From Deltaproteobacteria bacterium (GTDB lineage: Bacteria; Desulfobacterota; Desulfobacteria; Desulfobacterales; C00003060), in contig JAFDGP010000058.1 of assembly GCA_019309245.1 (NCBI GenBank), forward strand, positions 1 to 10,605: a stretch of DNA of 10,605 bases, given 5' to 3'. Within the stretch, counting starts at the first letter, position 1. Each line of letters begins with the position of its first letter. Below, in pieces: positions 1-7,094 of this stretch. The notes beneath the pieces were generated by a model. It was not told the origin of the DNA and searched no databases. It saw only the letters and a program-made list of their open reading frames with translations. The position numbers were made by a program, and so were the translations under genes.

Positions 1-239
1 AACCCCGTGATGTCGGCGGGCAGAAGATCGGGGGTGAACTGGACCCTTTTGAATGATCTGCCTATGGTTTGGGCAAGGGTCTTGGCGATCAGCGTCTTTC
101 CCAGGCCCGGGACGTCCTCGATCAGGACATGGCCGTCGGCAAGGAGGGCCACCATGAGCAGTTCCAGCGCTTCAGCCTTCCCTACCACCACCCCTGACAC
201 ATTATCCATGATCTTTCTGCACAGGCCAAAATCCATCAT
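1..239 (-). CDS. MoxR-family AAA+ ATPase, N-terminal part (runs off the left edge)
   Basis: Only the first 79 or so residues are in the window. They read as the N-terminus of a MoxR-type AAA+ ATPase, a chaperone-like family that often works with von Willebrand factor A proteins to mature or activate partner complexes. A short helical lead is followed by VVVGKAEALELL and the Walker A segment EDVPGLGKT at residues 41-49. The motif FTPDLLPADITG at 68-79, typical of MoxR, comes just before the cut. Two ATGs stand in tandem (ending at 239 and 236). A GGAG at 245-248 lies 5 and 8 bases upstream of them, so either could be used. The preceding gene on this strand is the wrbA remnant, about 175 bp away, and no convincing promoter is visible between them. 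Family assignment is firm; the partner is unknown because the gene is cut. Confidence 0.9.
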   Translation of the reverse strand, partial: MMDFGLCRKIMDNVSGVVVGKAEALELLMVALLADGHVLIEDVPGLGKTLIAKTLAQTIGRSFKRVQFTPDLLPADITG

Positions 240-389
240 CAACACTCCGTTGACCGTGGAAGTTTCAAAAGGCAGCCTTGAACGACCTTTTTCCCGTTGT
301 CCCTATCGACCTCCATTTGATTGTCACCCTTAAGTTCTTCTACACGGCAAAGAGAATCCATACACCATATCGAGCAAAAAAGGAGGCGA

Positions 390-402
390 TTGTGGATCAC
401 AA
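390..402. promoter_or_regulatory. Short perfect inverted repeat upstream of moxR
   Basis: TTGTG-GAT-CACAA is a perfect 5-bp-arm inverted repeat in the 175-bp stretch between the wrbA remnant and moxR. It is CRP-like in sequence (TGTG/CACA) but has a 3-base rather than the usual longer centre, and no promoter boxes could be placed next to it. It may be an operator left over from the region's rearrangement, or chance. Confidence 0.2.
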
Positions 403-414
403 CGGGGTAGCTGA

Positions 415-501
415 TCAGGCTGAAAGCTTTGCCGCGATCACCGCCTCTGCCAATTGAAAGATATGACCATACATGCTGTGAAAAATAACGTTCAGTCTCA
501 T
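415..501 (-). pseudogene. WrbA-type NAD(P)H:quinone oxidoreductase, N-terminal remnant of 28 codons
   Basis: Starting at the ATG at 501-499 is a 28-codon frame, MRLNVIFHSMYGHIFQLAEA followed by VIAAKLSA and a TGA at 417-415. Its first 20 or so residues match the start of WrbA flavoproteins, where the first beta strand and the phosphate-binding loop read roughly V-x-Y-S-M-Y-G-H-I followed by MAEAV. The ATG overlaps the DUF169 stop codon (ATGA), and GGAGG stands about 6 bases upstream, so the start looks intact and translationally coupled. After residue 25 or so the homology stops in all three frames. None of the later WrbA motifs, such as the TPTRFG or GTGGGQE segments, appears before moxR. 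I read this as a deletion remnant of a formerly full-length third gene of the operon. A functional micro-protein is possible but less likely. Confidence 0.65.
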
Positions 502-1337
502 TTTCCCCTCCTATAGTTTCTGTTTTCACCGGAAAGGAGGCTCCATGTCCGCCTTTGCAGGAAACTCCCCTCCACATTCCCTTCCATCTCCAGAAACATC
601 TGCCAGGGGACGGCAAAAGACAACAAGTCCTTTCCAAGCTGTTTCCGCAGGTTTTCCCGGGCGGATATGTCCGTGAGCCCCACCACCGCTCGAGGGTTTT
701 CGGATTTTGCCTCCTTGTAGGGGAAAATCCCGATGGTCTGACAGCCTGCCGCATAGGGGATGGTGACGTTTTCAGTTCCTTGCCTCCCATAGTTCGCGAG
801 GATTACAAGGGCTGAAAGCTGATCCGGCGGAGCAAGAAAAATAACGATCTCGGGTTCTTCTTTCTCAGGAGCAACCTGGTCGAGCGGTTTGAATACCACA
901 TATTTTGAAGGGACATCCATCATAGGCATGGCTTCAACAAAATCTTTCACCATTTCAGGTGATTTCAGATATCTTTCTCCCTTTAAAAAATCTTCCAGAA
1001 AATCCTTCGTAACGAAATTCTTTATCTGCTCTGCGGTCTCTTTTCCCCGCTTCCATTGCTCATTCCCAGTGGACAAGAAATAATAGAAGCACTCAATACC
1101 CCCGGGGAACTTGAGATACTGGTTTCCAAAACCAAGGCCGACCCCGCCTCCCCAGCATCCGTAGGTTTCTTCGCTGAACACAGCCGTCTTTCCCTTGGCC
1201 GCCCTTGCCAGCATCCACATGACACATCCCCACTTCCCCTTCTTGAACTCTCCGGCCTCCTCGGGTTTTTCATCCGTCCACATAATGGCGACGGGGCCAT
1301 ACTTCAGGTTCAATGCATCTGCAATCCTGCTTTCCAT
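498..1337 (-). CDS. DUF169 family protein (COG2043-like)
   Basis: This 279-residue cytoplasmic protein belongs to the DUF169 family, whose function is unknown. I know the family as common in anaerobic bacteria and archaea. Family-like features are an early GPVAI (14-18), a Cys in GKWGCVMWML (C38), YGCWGGGVGLGFG (59-71, C61), FPGGIECFYYFLSTG (77-91, C83) and a C-terminal segment YAAGCQTIGIFPYKEA (195-210, C199). Four cysteines lie next to glycine-rich turns, which would suit metal or cofactor binding, but that is inference. The ATG at 1337 is chosen because AGGAGG lies 8 bases upstream. An in-frame GTG at 1346 overlaps that ribosome binding site and is unlikely. The small Cys-rich gene ends 32 bp upstream and the wrbA remnant starts within the stop codon, so the three probably share one transcript. 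No signal peptide or membrane segment is seen. Confidence 0.85.
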   Translation of the reverse strand: MESRIADALNLKYGPVAIMWTDEKPEEAGEFKKGKWGCVMWMLARAAKGKTAVFSEETYGCWGGGVGLGFGNQYLKFPGGIECFYYFLSTGNEQWKRGKETAEQIKNFVTKDFLEDFLKGERYLKSPEMVKDFVEAMPMMDVPSKYVVFKPLDQVAPEKEEPEIVIFLAPPDQLSALVILANYGRQGTENVTIPYAAGCQTIGIFPYKEAKSENPRAVVGLTDISARENLRKQLGKDLLSFAVPWQMFLEMEGNVEGSFLQRRTWSLLSGENRNYRRGK

Positions 1338-1369
1338 GGTTCGCACCTCCTCACCTGACTCTTATTCCT

Positions 1370-1591
1370 CTATTGCCCTCCTTCTTTTTCTCCCACCCTC
1401 TTGAGAAACGCCTCCCGGCGCTCTTTGTTCCATTGGGAGCAAAAGGCCGGCTTTCCCTTCCCCACCCGCTTCATGCAAAGAGAACAAGTGGGTTCACAGG
1501 GCTCAATGGGCTCAGTCACGTCCCCTTTTGCCTTCCTGGGCCAGAGAGGGTCGGCAAGTTTTCTTTTCAGAGCAGTGGACGGCTGAATCAA
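1370..1591 (-). CDS. Small four-cysteine (possibly zinc-binding) hypothetical protein
   Basis: I do not recognise a named family. The frame encodes 73 residues from a TTG start at 1591. Its core has four cysteines spaced C-x3-C-x2-C-x11-C (C32, C36, C39, C51) in EPCEPTCSLCMKRV and GKPAFCSQW, followed by a basic helix-like tail, NKERREAFLKRVGEKE. The spacing suggests a small metal-binding knuckle, perhaps Zn or Fe-S. The start is uncertain. No Shine-Dalgarno precedes the TTG, while an in-frame GTG at 1519 is preceded by AGGAAGG about 11 bases upstream and would give 49 residues with all four cysteines kept. The gene ends 32 bp before the DUF169 start, with that gene's ribosome binding site in the gap, so it is probably the first gene of that operon. 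The patterned cysteines and the tight junction argue that it is real. Confidence 0.55.
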   Translation of the reverse strand: MIQPSTALKRKLADPLWPRKAKGDVTEPIEPCEPTCSLCMKRVGKGKPAFCSQWNKERREAFLKRVGEKEGGQ

Positions 1592-1646
1592 GAATAGTGC
1601 AAAAAAGCTTGGTTAAAATTTTCTTTCGATAATATATCTATTGAGT
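1592..1646. promoter_or_regulatory. AT-rich spacer, probable promoter zone for the four-Cys/DUF169 operon
   Basis: This 55-bp gap lies between the crotonase stop codon and the four-Cys gene. It is markedly richer in A and T than its surroundings. On the minus strand it holds TATATT and TATTAT stretches (around 1627-1637) that could act as a -10 element. I could not find a good -35 hexamer at 16-18 bp, and there is no clear hairpin-plus-T-run terminator for the efflux operon. The two operons could be separated here by a weak promoter, or the left cluster could simply be read through from upstream. Confidence 0.25.
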
Positions 1647-2444
1647 TTAAGGAGCATTATTGTTTGTTGTGGAGGCCTGGTTTTGGAAACCGGCTGATCC
1701 TTTCATCCGCAAAAGCACCTGGTTTTCAAATTCCAGGAAATCTCTGAGGTCCTTCATCGAATAATTCAGGAGCTTCTTGATCCCTGCGACGGTAGTGCTC
1801 GGCTTGCGGGCAAATCCCTGCGCGATATTCAATGCGACCTTTTCAAGTGTCTCCCTCGGGGCAATGTTGTCCACAAGACCGAGCATCAGGGCCTCTTGGG
1901 CAGGGATATCTCCTTCAGACAACAGGATCTCTAATGCCTTGCTCCTTCCCAACATCTTAGAGAGAAAAAAGGCCCCGCCACCCTTGGGGACAAGCCCCAG
2001 CTCAAGGCATGGATTCTTGAAAACGGTGTTTTCCGCTACGACTCTGTAATCGCACGCAAGACTCACATTCAGGAAGAGGGGAATCACCTCCCCGCTGTCG
2101 GCATGGACAACAATTTTGTTCAACTCCATGATTTTCAATATGAATTGGTTTACAGCATTGTATAACCTGACGATGGCGATCTGATCCAGTTGGAGTTCAA
2201 AAACCTTCCGATAGAATTCAAAATACTCCTCGCAGCCTTTCTTTTCCGGTGATCCAATAATCAGAACACCTTTGGCTCTATCACTCCTTGAAACCATGTC
2301 AAGATATTCAAACAGGGAACCTTTGGCATGCAGATCACCCGCGCGAACGAGGAGGTTTTCCCGGAACTTGAGTACGACGATATCTTCGATCATTTTTGCC
2401 GAAAAAAAATCGTATGTTTGATCAAGCGCGATTAGCTTTTTCAT
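1647..2444 (-). CDS. Enoyl-CoA hydratase/isomerase (crotonase) superfamily protein with a degenerate active site
   Basis: This 265-residue soluble protein has the crotonase-fold signature in its second half: SLACDYRVVAENTVFKNP (128-145), LELGLVPKGGGAFFLSKMLG (147-166), then GRSKALEILLSEGDIPAQEALMLGLVDNI (166-194). Length suits the superfamily (about 260). The catalytic parts look altered. Aligned by eye to rat mitochondrial enoyl-CoA hydratase, Glu144 falls on Asn126 and Glu164 on Cys146. The usual GGG oxyanion loop is replaced by the hydrophobic VIPLFLNV, and the early FSAGADL-type loop is replaced by SPEKKGCEEYF. Ordinary hydratase activity is therefore doubtful. It may be a ligand-binding protein or do different acyl-CoA chemistry. 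The ATG sits 11 bp after the channel gene's stop, with GGAGG 6 bases upstream, so it is very likely the last gene of the efflux operon. Confidence 0.8.
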   Translation of the reverse strand: MKKLIALDQTYDFFSAKMIEDIVVLKFRENLLVRAGDLHAKGSLFEYLDMVSRSDRAKGVLIIGSPEKKGCEEYFEFYRKVFELQLDQIAIVRLYNAVNQFILKIMELNKIVVHADSGEVIPLFLNVSLACDYRVVAENTVFKNPCLELGLVPKGGGAFFLSKMLGRSKALEILLSEGDIPAQEALMLGLVDNIAPRETLEKVALNIAQGFARKPSTTVAGIKKLLNYSMKDLRDFLEFENQVLLRMKGSAGFQNQASTTNNNAP

Positions 2445-2455
2445 TTCAGGCCTCC

Positions 2456-3907
2456 TCAGTTGTCCCGGGAGCGTCTCATTAAGGGGTGCACCATGTTTTT
2501 GTCGCCGCCCCCGCCCAATACCGCATAAAGACTCACTTGGTTGGCCATTTTGGCCAGGTGGAGCGCGATAAGCCCCTGTTGGGCGGCATACAGGGATCGT
2601 TGCGCATCAAGGACACCCAGGTAGCTGTCGATCCCATTGGTATAGCGGTTTACCGAAAGGCGATACGTTTCCGCCAAGGCATTGACAACCGATTGTTGCG
2701 CCGATAGCCGTTTGTCCACGGTGTCCCGAACAGCCAGAGTGTCTGCCACCTCTCTGAAGGCCGTTTGGATTGTCCTTTCGTATTGTGTGAGGGCTATTTT
2801 TCGCTGTGCCTTGCTGACCCTATAGGCGGCCCAGGTGCGGGCGTCAAAAATGGGCATAACCACCTGCGGTGCAAAGCTCCATGTCCCGTTGCCGGAACTG
2901 AAAAGCCTCGAGAGCTCATCGCTTGCCGTTCCTACTGCGGTGGTCAGGGAAATCCGTGGAAAAAAGGCTGCCCGTGCCGCGCCGATAAAGGCATACGCAG
3001 CTTTGAGCTGATGTTCCCTGGCCATAATATCCGGCCGCCGCAGGAGCACCTCGGACGACAGGCCGGGGGAAATATCCTTGGGCGGGCTAACATTTGCCAG
3101 GTCAGGGGGCAACAGATCTTCCGGCACCGGCGAGCCGGCCAGGAGATTCAACGCGTTTTGGTCCTGCGCCACCAGTTGATTATAGCGCGCAACATCTCCC
3201 CGGGCTGCATCCACCTGTGTTTGCGCCCGGCGCAGGTCCAATTCGTTTGCGAGCCCGACTTCATATTGCCGCCGGATTAAATCGTAGACCCCCTGCTGAG
3301 TATGGAGGGTGGACCCGACCAGCTTGAGGTTTTCCCGGTCCGCCGCAAGGGTCAGATATGCCCTGGCTACCTCGGAAACCAGAGCAATCTGTGCGCTGCG
3401 CCGAGCCTCTTCCGTGGCCAGGTATTCCTGCAGCGCCTGTTCTTTCAGGCTGCGGATGCGACCGAAAAAGTCGATCTCCCAGGAAGCGATACCCAGGTTG
3501 ACACTGTATTGTTTCGTCGTTCTGGGCTCTCCTGGGCGGGTAAGATCGGAGGCACTGTGCCGTTTGCTTCCACTTCCTATGGCACTGACCGAGGGAAACA
3601 CCTCTGCCCGTTGAACGCCATAAAGGGCACGCGCCCGTTCCACATTCAGGGCGGCAAGCCGCAGGTCACGGTTGTTGTTCAAGGCCGTCTCAATGAGCTT
3701 TTGGAGCCTTTGATCGGTGAAAAATTCCCGCCACTTCAAGACCGGAACCGTAGCTGCTCCGGGTTCCGCCCGGGCGGTCTTGTAGGCCGCCCCCTGTGGC
3801 CATTCAACCGGGATCGGCGCTTTGGGCTGTGTGTATTTCGGGGCCAGGGAGCACCCGCTCAAAAAGAGGACGATTCCGACCAGTAGAAACAATCGTTGTT
3901 TATTCAT
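2456..3907 (-). CDS. RND efflux outer membrane lipoprotein channel, OprM/NodT family
   Basis: This is the TolC-like exit duct of the tripartite pump. A lipoprotein signal, MNKQRLFLLVGIVLFLSGCS, has the lipobox LSGC with the acylated Cys at residue 19. The mature protein carries the two OEP repeats of the family. The hallmark of OprM/NodT proteins is present: VLLRRPDIMAREHQL (287-301) followed by IGAARAAFFPRISLT (308-322). Total length is 483 residues, normal for OprM (about 470-490). I chose the ATG at 3907 because it gives a proper lipoprotein signal and has an AGGGGGT ribosome binding site about 8 bases upstream. The in-frame ATG at 3934 would add nine residues before the signal. The chosen start overlaps the pump gene's stop (ATGAATAA), which indicates translational coupling. 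The strand, order and spacing all match mexAB-oprM-type operons. Confidence 0.95.
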   Translation of the reverse strand: MNKQRLFLLVGIVLFLSGCSLAPKYTQPKAPIPVEWPQGAAYKTARAEPGAATVPVLKWREFFTDQRLQKLIETALNNNRDLRLAALNVERARALYGVQRAEVFPSVSAIGSGSKRHSASDLTRPGEPRTTKQYSVNLGIASWEIDFFGRIRSLKEQALQEYLATEEARRSAQIALVSEVARAYLTLAADRENLKLVGSTLHTQQGVYDLIRRQYEVGLANELDLRRAQTQVDAARGDVARYNQLVAQDQNALNLLAGSPVPEDLLPPDLANVSPPKDISPGLSSEVLLRRPDIMAREHQLKAAYAFIGAARAAFFPRISLTTAVGTASDELSRLFSSGNGTWSFAPQVVMPIFDARTWAAYRVSKAQRKIALTQYERTIQTAFREVADTLAVRDTVDKRLSAQQSVVNALAETYRLSVNRYTNGIDSYLGVLDAQRSLYAAQQGLIALHLAKMANQVSLYAVLGGGGDKNMVHPLMRRSRDN

Positions 3908-6900
3908 GTGACCGACCCCCTGGCGTATTTTCATCTACATGCTTCATGGTTACGCTCTTCCTCCGTTTGCCAAGTGCCCTGTAAATAACTACATAAAACA
4001 GCGGCGCAAACAAAGGCGCCAGGAAGGTGGAGGCAACCATGCCCCCAAGCACCCCGGTGCCGATGGCATTTTCCGCCCCTGCTCCTGCTCCGCTCGCAAT
4101 GGCAAGCGGCAGGACGCCGAACCCGAAGGCCAGCGAGGTCATGATAATGGGACGCAGCCTTAATTTCGCCGCTTCCAGGGTCGCCTCGATCAGCCCCATC
4201 CCTTCATCGACCCTGGCCCTGGCGAACTGGACGATCAGGATGGCGTTTTTGGTCGTCAACCCCAGGATGGTCAGGAGCCCGATCTGAAAATAGACATCAT
4301 TGGGCATTCCCCGCATGGAAGAAGCAATAATCCCGCCGATGACCCCAAGAGGCAGACACAGGAGGATCGAGATGGGTATGGGCCAGCTCTCGTACAGGGC
4401 CGCCAGGACCAGGAAGATCACAAAAACGGAAAAGGCATAGAGAAGCGGCGCCTGGCTGCTTGCCATCCGCTCCTGGTAGGAAAGCCCGGTCCAGTCATAC
4501 CCGATCCCCTGGGGCAGCCTCGAGACGATCTCCTCCATGGCCTGCATGGCCTCGCCGGAACTCCTCCCGGGCGCCGGCTCACCCCAGATGTTCATGGACG
4601 GAAAGCCGTTGTAACGCTCCAGCTTGGGGGAACCATACGTCCAGTGTCCGGATGCAAAGGAAGAAAAAGGGACCATCTTCCCTTGGCTGTTGCGCACATA
4701 GAGTTTTTTCAGGTCCTTGGGCAGCATGCGGTAAGGAGCGTCCGCCTGCACAAAGACCCTTTTCACCCGTCCGGCCTGGATAAAATTGTTGACATAGGCG
4801 CTGCCGAAGGCCGCCGCGATGGTGTTGTGGATAGAGGTGATGGGAATCCCCAGGGCGCCGGCCTTTTCCCAATCTACGTCAATGTGGTATTCGGGCACAT
4901 CTTCCATGCCATTTGGTCGAACCCTGATCAACCGCGGATCCTGCATGGCCATACCCAGGAGCTGGTTTCGCGCCGCCATCAGTTTTTCGTGTCCCAGCCC
5001 GCCAAAATCCAGGAGTTGAAAATCAAACCCCGTGGCATTTCCCAGTTCAATGACCGCCGGCGGTGGAAAGGCGAATATCATGGCCTCCTTTATCAGTGAA
5101 AACCTCCGCATGGCCCTTCCCGCCACAGCCCGGACCTTCCGGTCAGGCCGCTTACGCAGGTTCCAGTCCTTGAGTTTGGCAAATCCCAGGCCAACGTTCT
5201 GTCCCTGCCCGCCAAAACTCATACCTGAGACCGACATGAACGATTTTACCGCATCTTTCTCATCCTCTTGAAAGTATTTTCTGATCTTGTCCATGACCTT
5301 CTCGGTCTGCTCCAGCGTGGAACCCGACGGAAGGATTGCCTGGACCAGAAGGATCCCCTGGTCTTCATCCGGGAGGTAGGCGGTGGGCATGCGCTGGAAT
5401 AAATACCCCATGGCCACTACTATCAGAAGGAATATGAACAGGTAGCGCAGTTTCTTGGCCAGAACGCGACCGACAAGCCTTACATACAAGTCCCTGCCTC
5501 GAAAAAAGAAGCGGTCAAACCACCTGAAAAAGGGGCGCAGGAAAAAGACGGCATTGTCCGCCGATTCATGCCCGGCCTGGACCGGTTTGAGGAACATCGC
5601 ACAGAGCACCGGGGTAAGAATCAGGGCCACTAAGACCGAAAGCAGCATGGAGGCTGCGATGGTCACGGAAAACTGGCGGTAGATAACCCCGGTGGAACCG
5701 GGGAAAAAGGCCATAGGCCCAAACACCGCCGCGAGCACCAGGCCGATGCCGATCAGGGCGCTGGTAATTTGGTCCATGGACTTGGCTGTAGCCTCCTTTG
5801 CCGGGAGCCCTTCCTCGCTCATAATCCGCTCGACATTCTCCACCACCACAATTGCATCGTCCACCAACAGCCCGATCGCCAGCACCATGGCGAACATGGT
5901 CAGCATGTTGATGGAAAACCCGAAAAGCCCTAGAACCCCGAATGTCCCCAGGAGCACCACCGGCACCGCGATGGTGGGGATCAGGGTGGCGCGAAAGGTC
6001 CCCATGAAAACATACATGATCACAAAGACCAGCAGGATCGCCTCGAAAAGGGTCTTGACCACCTCCTCGATGGCCACCTTGGTAAACGGGGTGGTGTCGT
6101 AGGGATAGACCACTTTCATGCCCGGAGGAAAATACCGGCTCATCTCTTTCAGTTTCTTCTTCACGGCGTTGGCCGTATCCAGGGCATTGGCACCGGCGGC
6201 CTTGCGGATGGCCATGGCAGCCGTAGGTTTGCCGTTATAGTTGCCCACGATGTCGTAGCGCTCGGTCCCCAGTTCCGTGCGCCCGATATCCCTGATCCGC
6301 ACGATAGAACCGTCGGGATTGGTCCGAATGGGGATGGCCCCAAACTCATCCGGGGTCTTGAGCAGGTGCTGGACGATGATGGAGGCGTTCAAGCGCTGCC
6401 CTTTCTTTGCCGGCGCCCCCCCGAACTGGCCGGCGGAGACCTCCACGTTGTAGGCACGCAGCGCCATGATGACGTCTTGCATGGTCAGGTGATAATCAGT
6501 GAGCTTGTCGGGGTTGATCCAGACACGCATGGCATACTGGGTGCCGAAGTTTTCAACCTCGCCCACCCCCGGTACACGAGACAGCACCTTTTCCAGATTG
6601 GACTGGGCGTAGTCCCGCAGGTCTTCGCCGTCCATGCTGCCGTCTTCCGAGATCAGCCCCACGACGATCAGGTAGTTCCTCGTGGATTTGCTGACCTTGA
6701 CCCCCTGGCGCTGCACTACCTCGGGCAGGCTCGCCATGGCGAGCTGGAGCTTGTTCTGGACCTTGGCCCAGGCGAGATCCGGATCGGTTCCGGGGGCAAA
6801 GGTCAGTTCAAGCCGCGAAGCACCGGATGAAGAACTGCTGCCGGAAAGGTAGAGCATGTCGTCCAGGCCGGTCATTTTCTGCTCGATGATCTGGGTCACG

Positions 6901-7082
6901 GTGTTTTCCACGGTCTCGGCCGAGGCCCCGGGATAAAAGGAGTCAATCGCGATGGAGGGTGGGGCAATTGGGGGGTACTGGGATATGGGTAGATTGAAGA
7001 TGGCCAGGCCGCCCGCCGCCATCATGACGATAGCGATGACCCAGGCAAAAACCGGACGATCCAGAAAGAATCTCGATAGCAT
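3900..7082 (-). CDS. RND multidrug efflux transporter, AcrB/MexB-like (HAE-1 family)
   Basis: This is the inner membrane, proton-driven pump of the system, with 1060 residues (AcrB has 1049). It starts with the canonical MLSRFFLDRPVFAWVIAI, in which TM1 is embedded. The proton relay is intact: Asp408-Asp409 in LAIGLLVDDAIVVVENVERI (401-420, TM4) and Lys945 in GLTTKNAILIVQFA (941-954, TM10). RLRPIIMTSLAF follows at 975-986. The periplasmic part has SAGQFGG (216-222) and a glycine-rich switch-loop-like segment, SFGGQGQNVG (622-631). Late TM segments around 881-897, 903-921, 981-999 and 1008-1036 complete the fold. It follows the adaptor by 12 bp with GGGGAGG before the ATG, and it overlaps the channel gene. 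The family fits hydrophobic drugs, detergents or lipids as substrates. The actual substrate cannot be read from the sequence. Confidence 0.97.
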   Translation of the reverse strand: MLSRFFLDRPVFAWVIAIVMMAAGGLAIFNLPISQYPPIAPPSIAIDSFYPGASAETVENTVTQIIEQKMTGLDDMLYLSGSSSSSGASRLELTFAPGTDPDLAWAKVQNKLQLAMASLPEVVQRQGVKVSKSTRNYLIVVGLISEDGSMDGEDLRDYAQSNLEKVLSRVPGVGEVENFGTQYAMRVWINPDKLTDYHLTMQDVIMALRAYNVEVSAGQFGGAPAKKGQRLNASIIVQHLLKTPDEFGAIPIRTNPDGSIVRIRDIGRTELGTERYDIVGNYNGKPTAAMAIRKAAGANALDTANAVKKKLKEMSRYFPPGMKVVYPYDTTPFTKVAIEEVVKTLFEAILLVFVIMYVFMGTFRATLIPTIAVPVVLLGTFGVLGLFGFSINMLTMFAMVLAIGLLVDDAIVVVENVERIMSEEGLPAKEATAKSMDQITSALIGIGLVLAAVFGPMAFFPGSTGVIYRQFSVTIAASMLLSVLVALILTPVLCAMFLKPVQAGHESADNAVFFLRPFFRWFDRFFFRGRDLYVRLVGRVLAKKLRYLFIFLLIVVAMGYLFQRMPTAYLPDEDQGILLVQAILPSGSTLEQTEKVMDKIRKYFQEDEKDAVKSFMSVSGMSFGGQGQNVGLGFAKLKDWNLRKRPDRKVRAVAGRAMRRFSLIKEAMIFAFPPPAVIELGNATGFDFQLLDFGGLGHEKLMAARNQLLGMAMQDPRLIRVRPNGMEDVPEYHIDVDWEKAGALGIPITSIHNTIAAAFGSAYVNNFIQAGRVKRVFVQADAPYRMLPKDLKKLYVRNSQGKMVPFSSFASGHWTYGSPKLERYNGFPSMNIWGEPAPGRSSGEAMQAMEEIVSRLPQGIGYDWTGLSYQERMASSQAPLLYAFSVFVIFLVLAALYESWPIPISILLCLPLGVIGGIIASSMRGMPNDVYFQIGLLTILGLTTKNAILIVQFARARVDEGMGLIEATLEAAKLRLRPIIMTSLAFGFGVLPLAIASGAGAGAENAIGTGVLGGMVASTFLAPLFAPLFYVVIYRALGKRRKSVTMKHVDENTPGGRSHE

Positions 7083-7094
7083 CTCGCACCTCCC

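Noticed and set aside
239..790. 183-codon minus-strand open frame with MGGKELKTSP start
   Set aside because: It overlaps the DUF169 gene in another frame over its first half, and the rest is low-information sequence across the wrbA remnant. No domain is recognisable.
1338..1346. GTG start for the DUF169 gene
   Set aside because: The GTG overlaps the AGGAGG that serves the ATG at 1337, so it has no ribosome binding site of its own at proper distance.
2765..3886. Two long plus-strand frames antisense to the channel gene
   Set aside because: They are shadows of a GC-rich coding region and show no domain content. The minus-strand OprM protein is complete.
3908..3934. Upstream ATG for the channel gene giving MKIRQGVGH before the lipoprotein signal
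   Set aside because: It would bury the signal peptide start and lies further inside the pump gene. The ATG at 3907 has a better ribosome binding site and a stop-start overlap.
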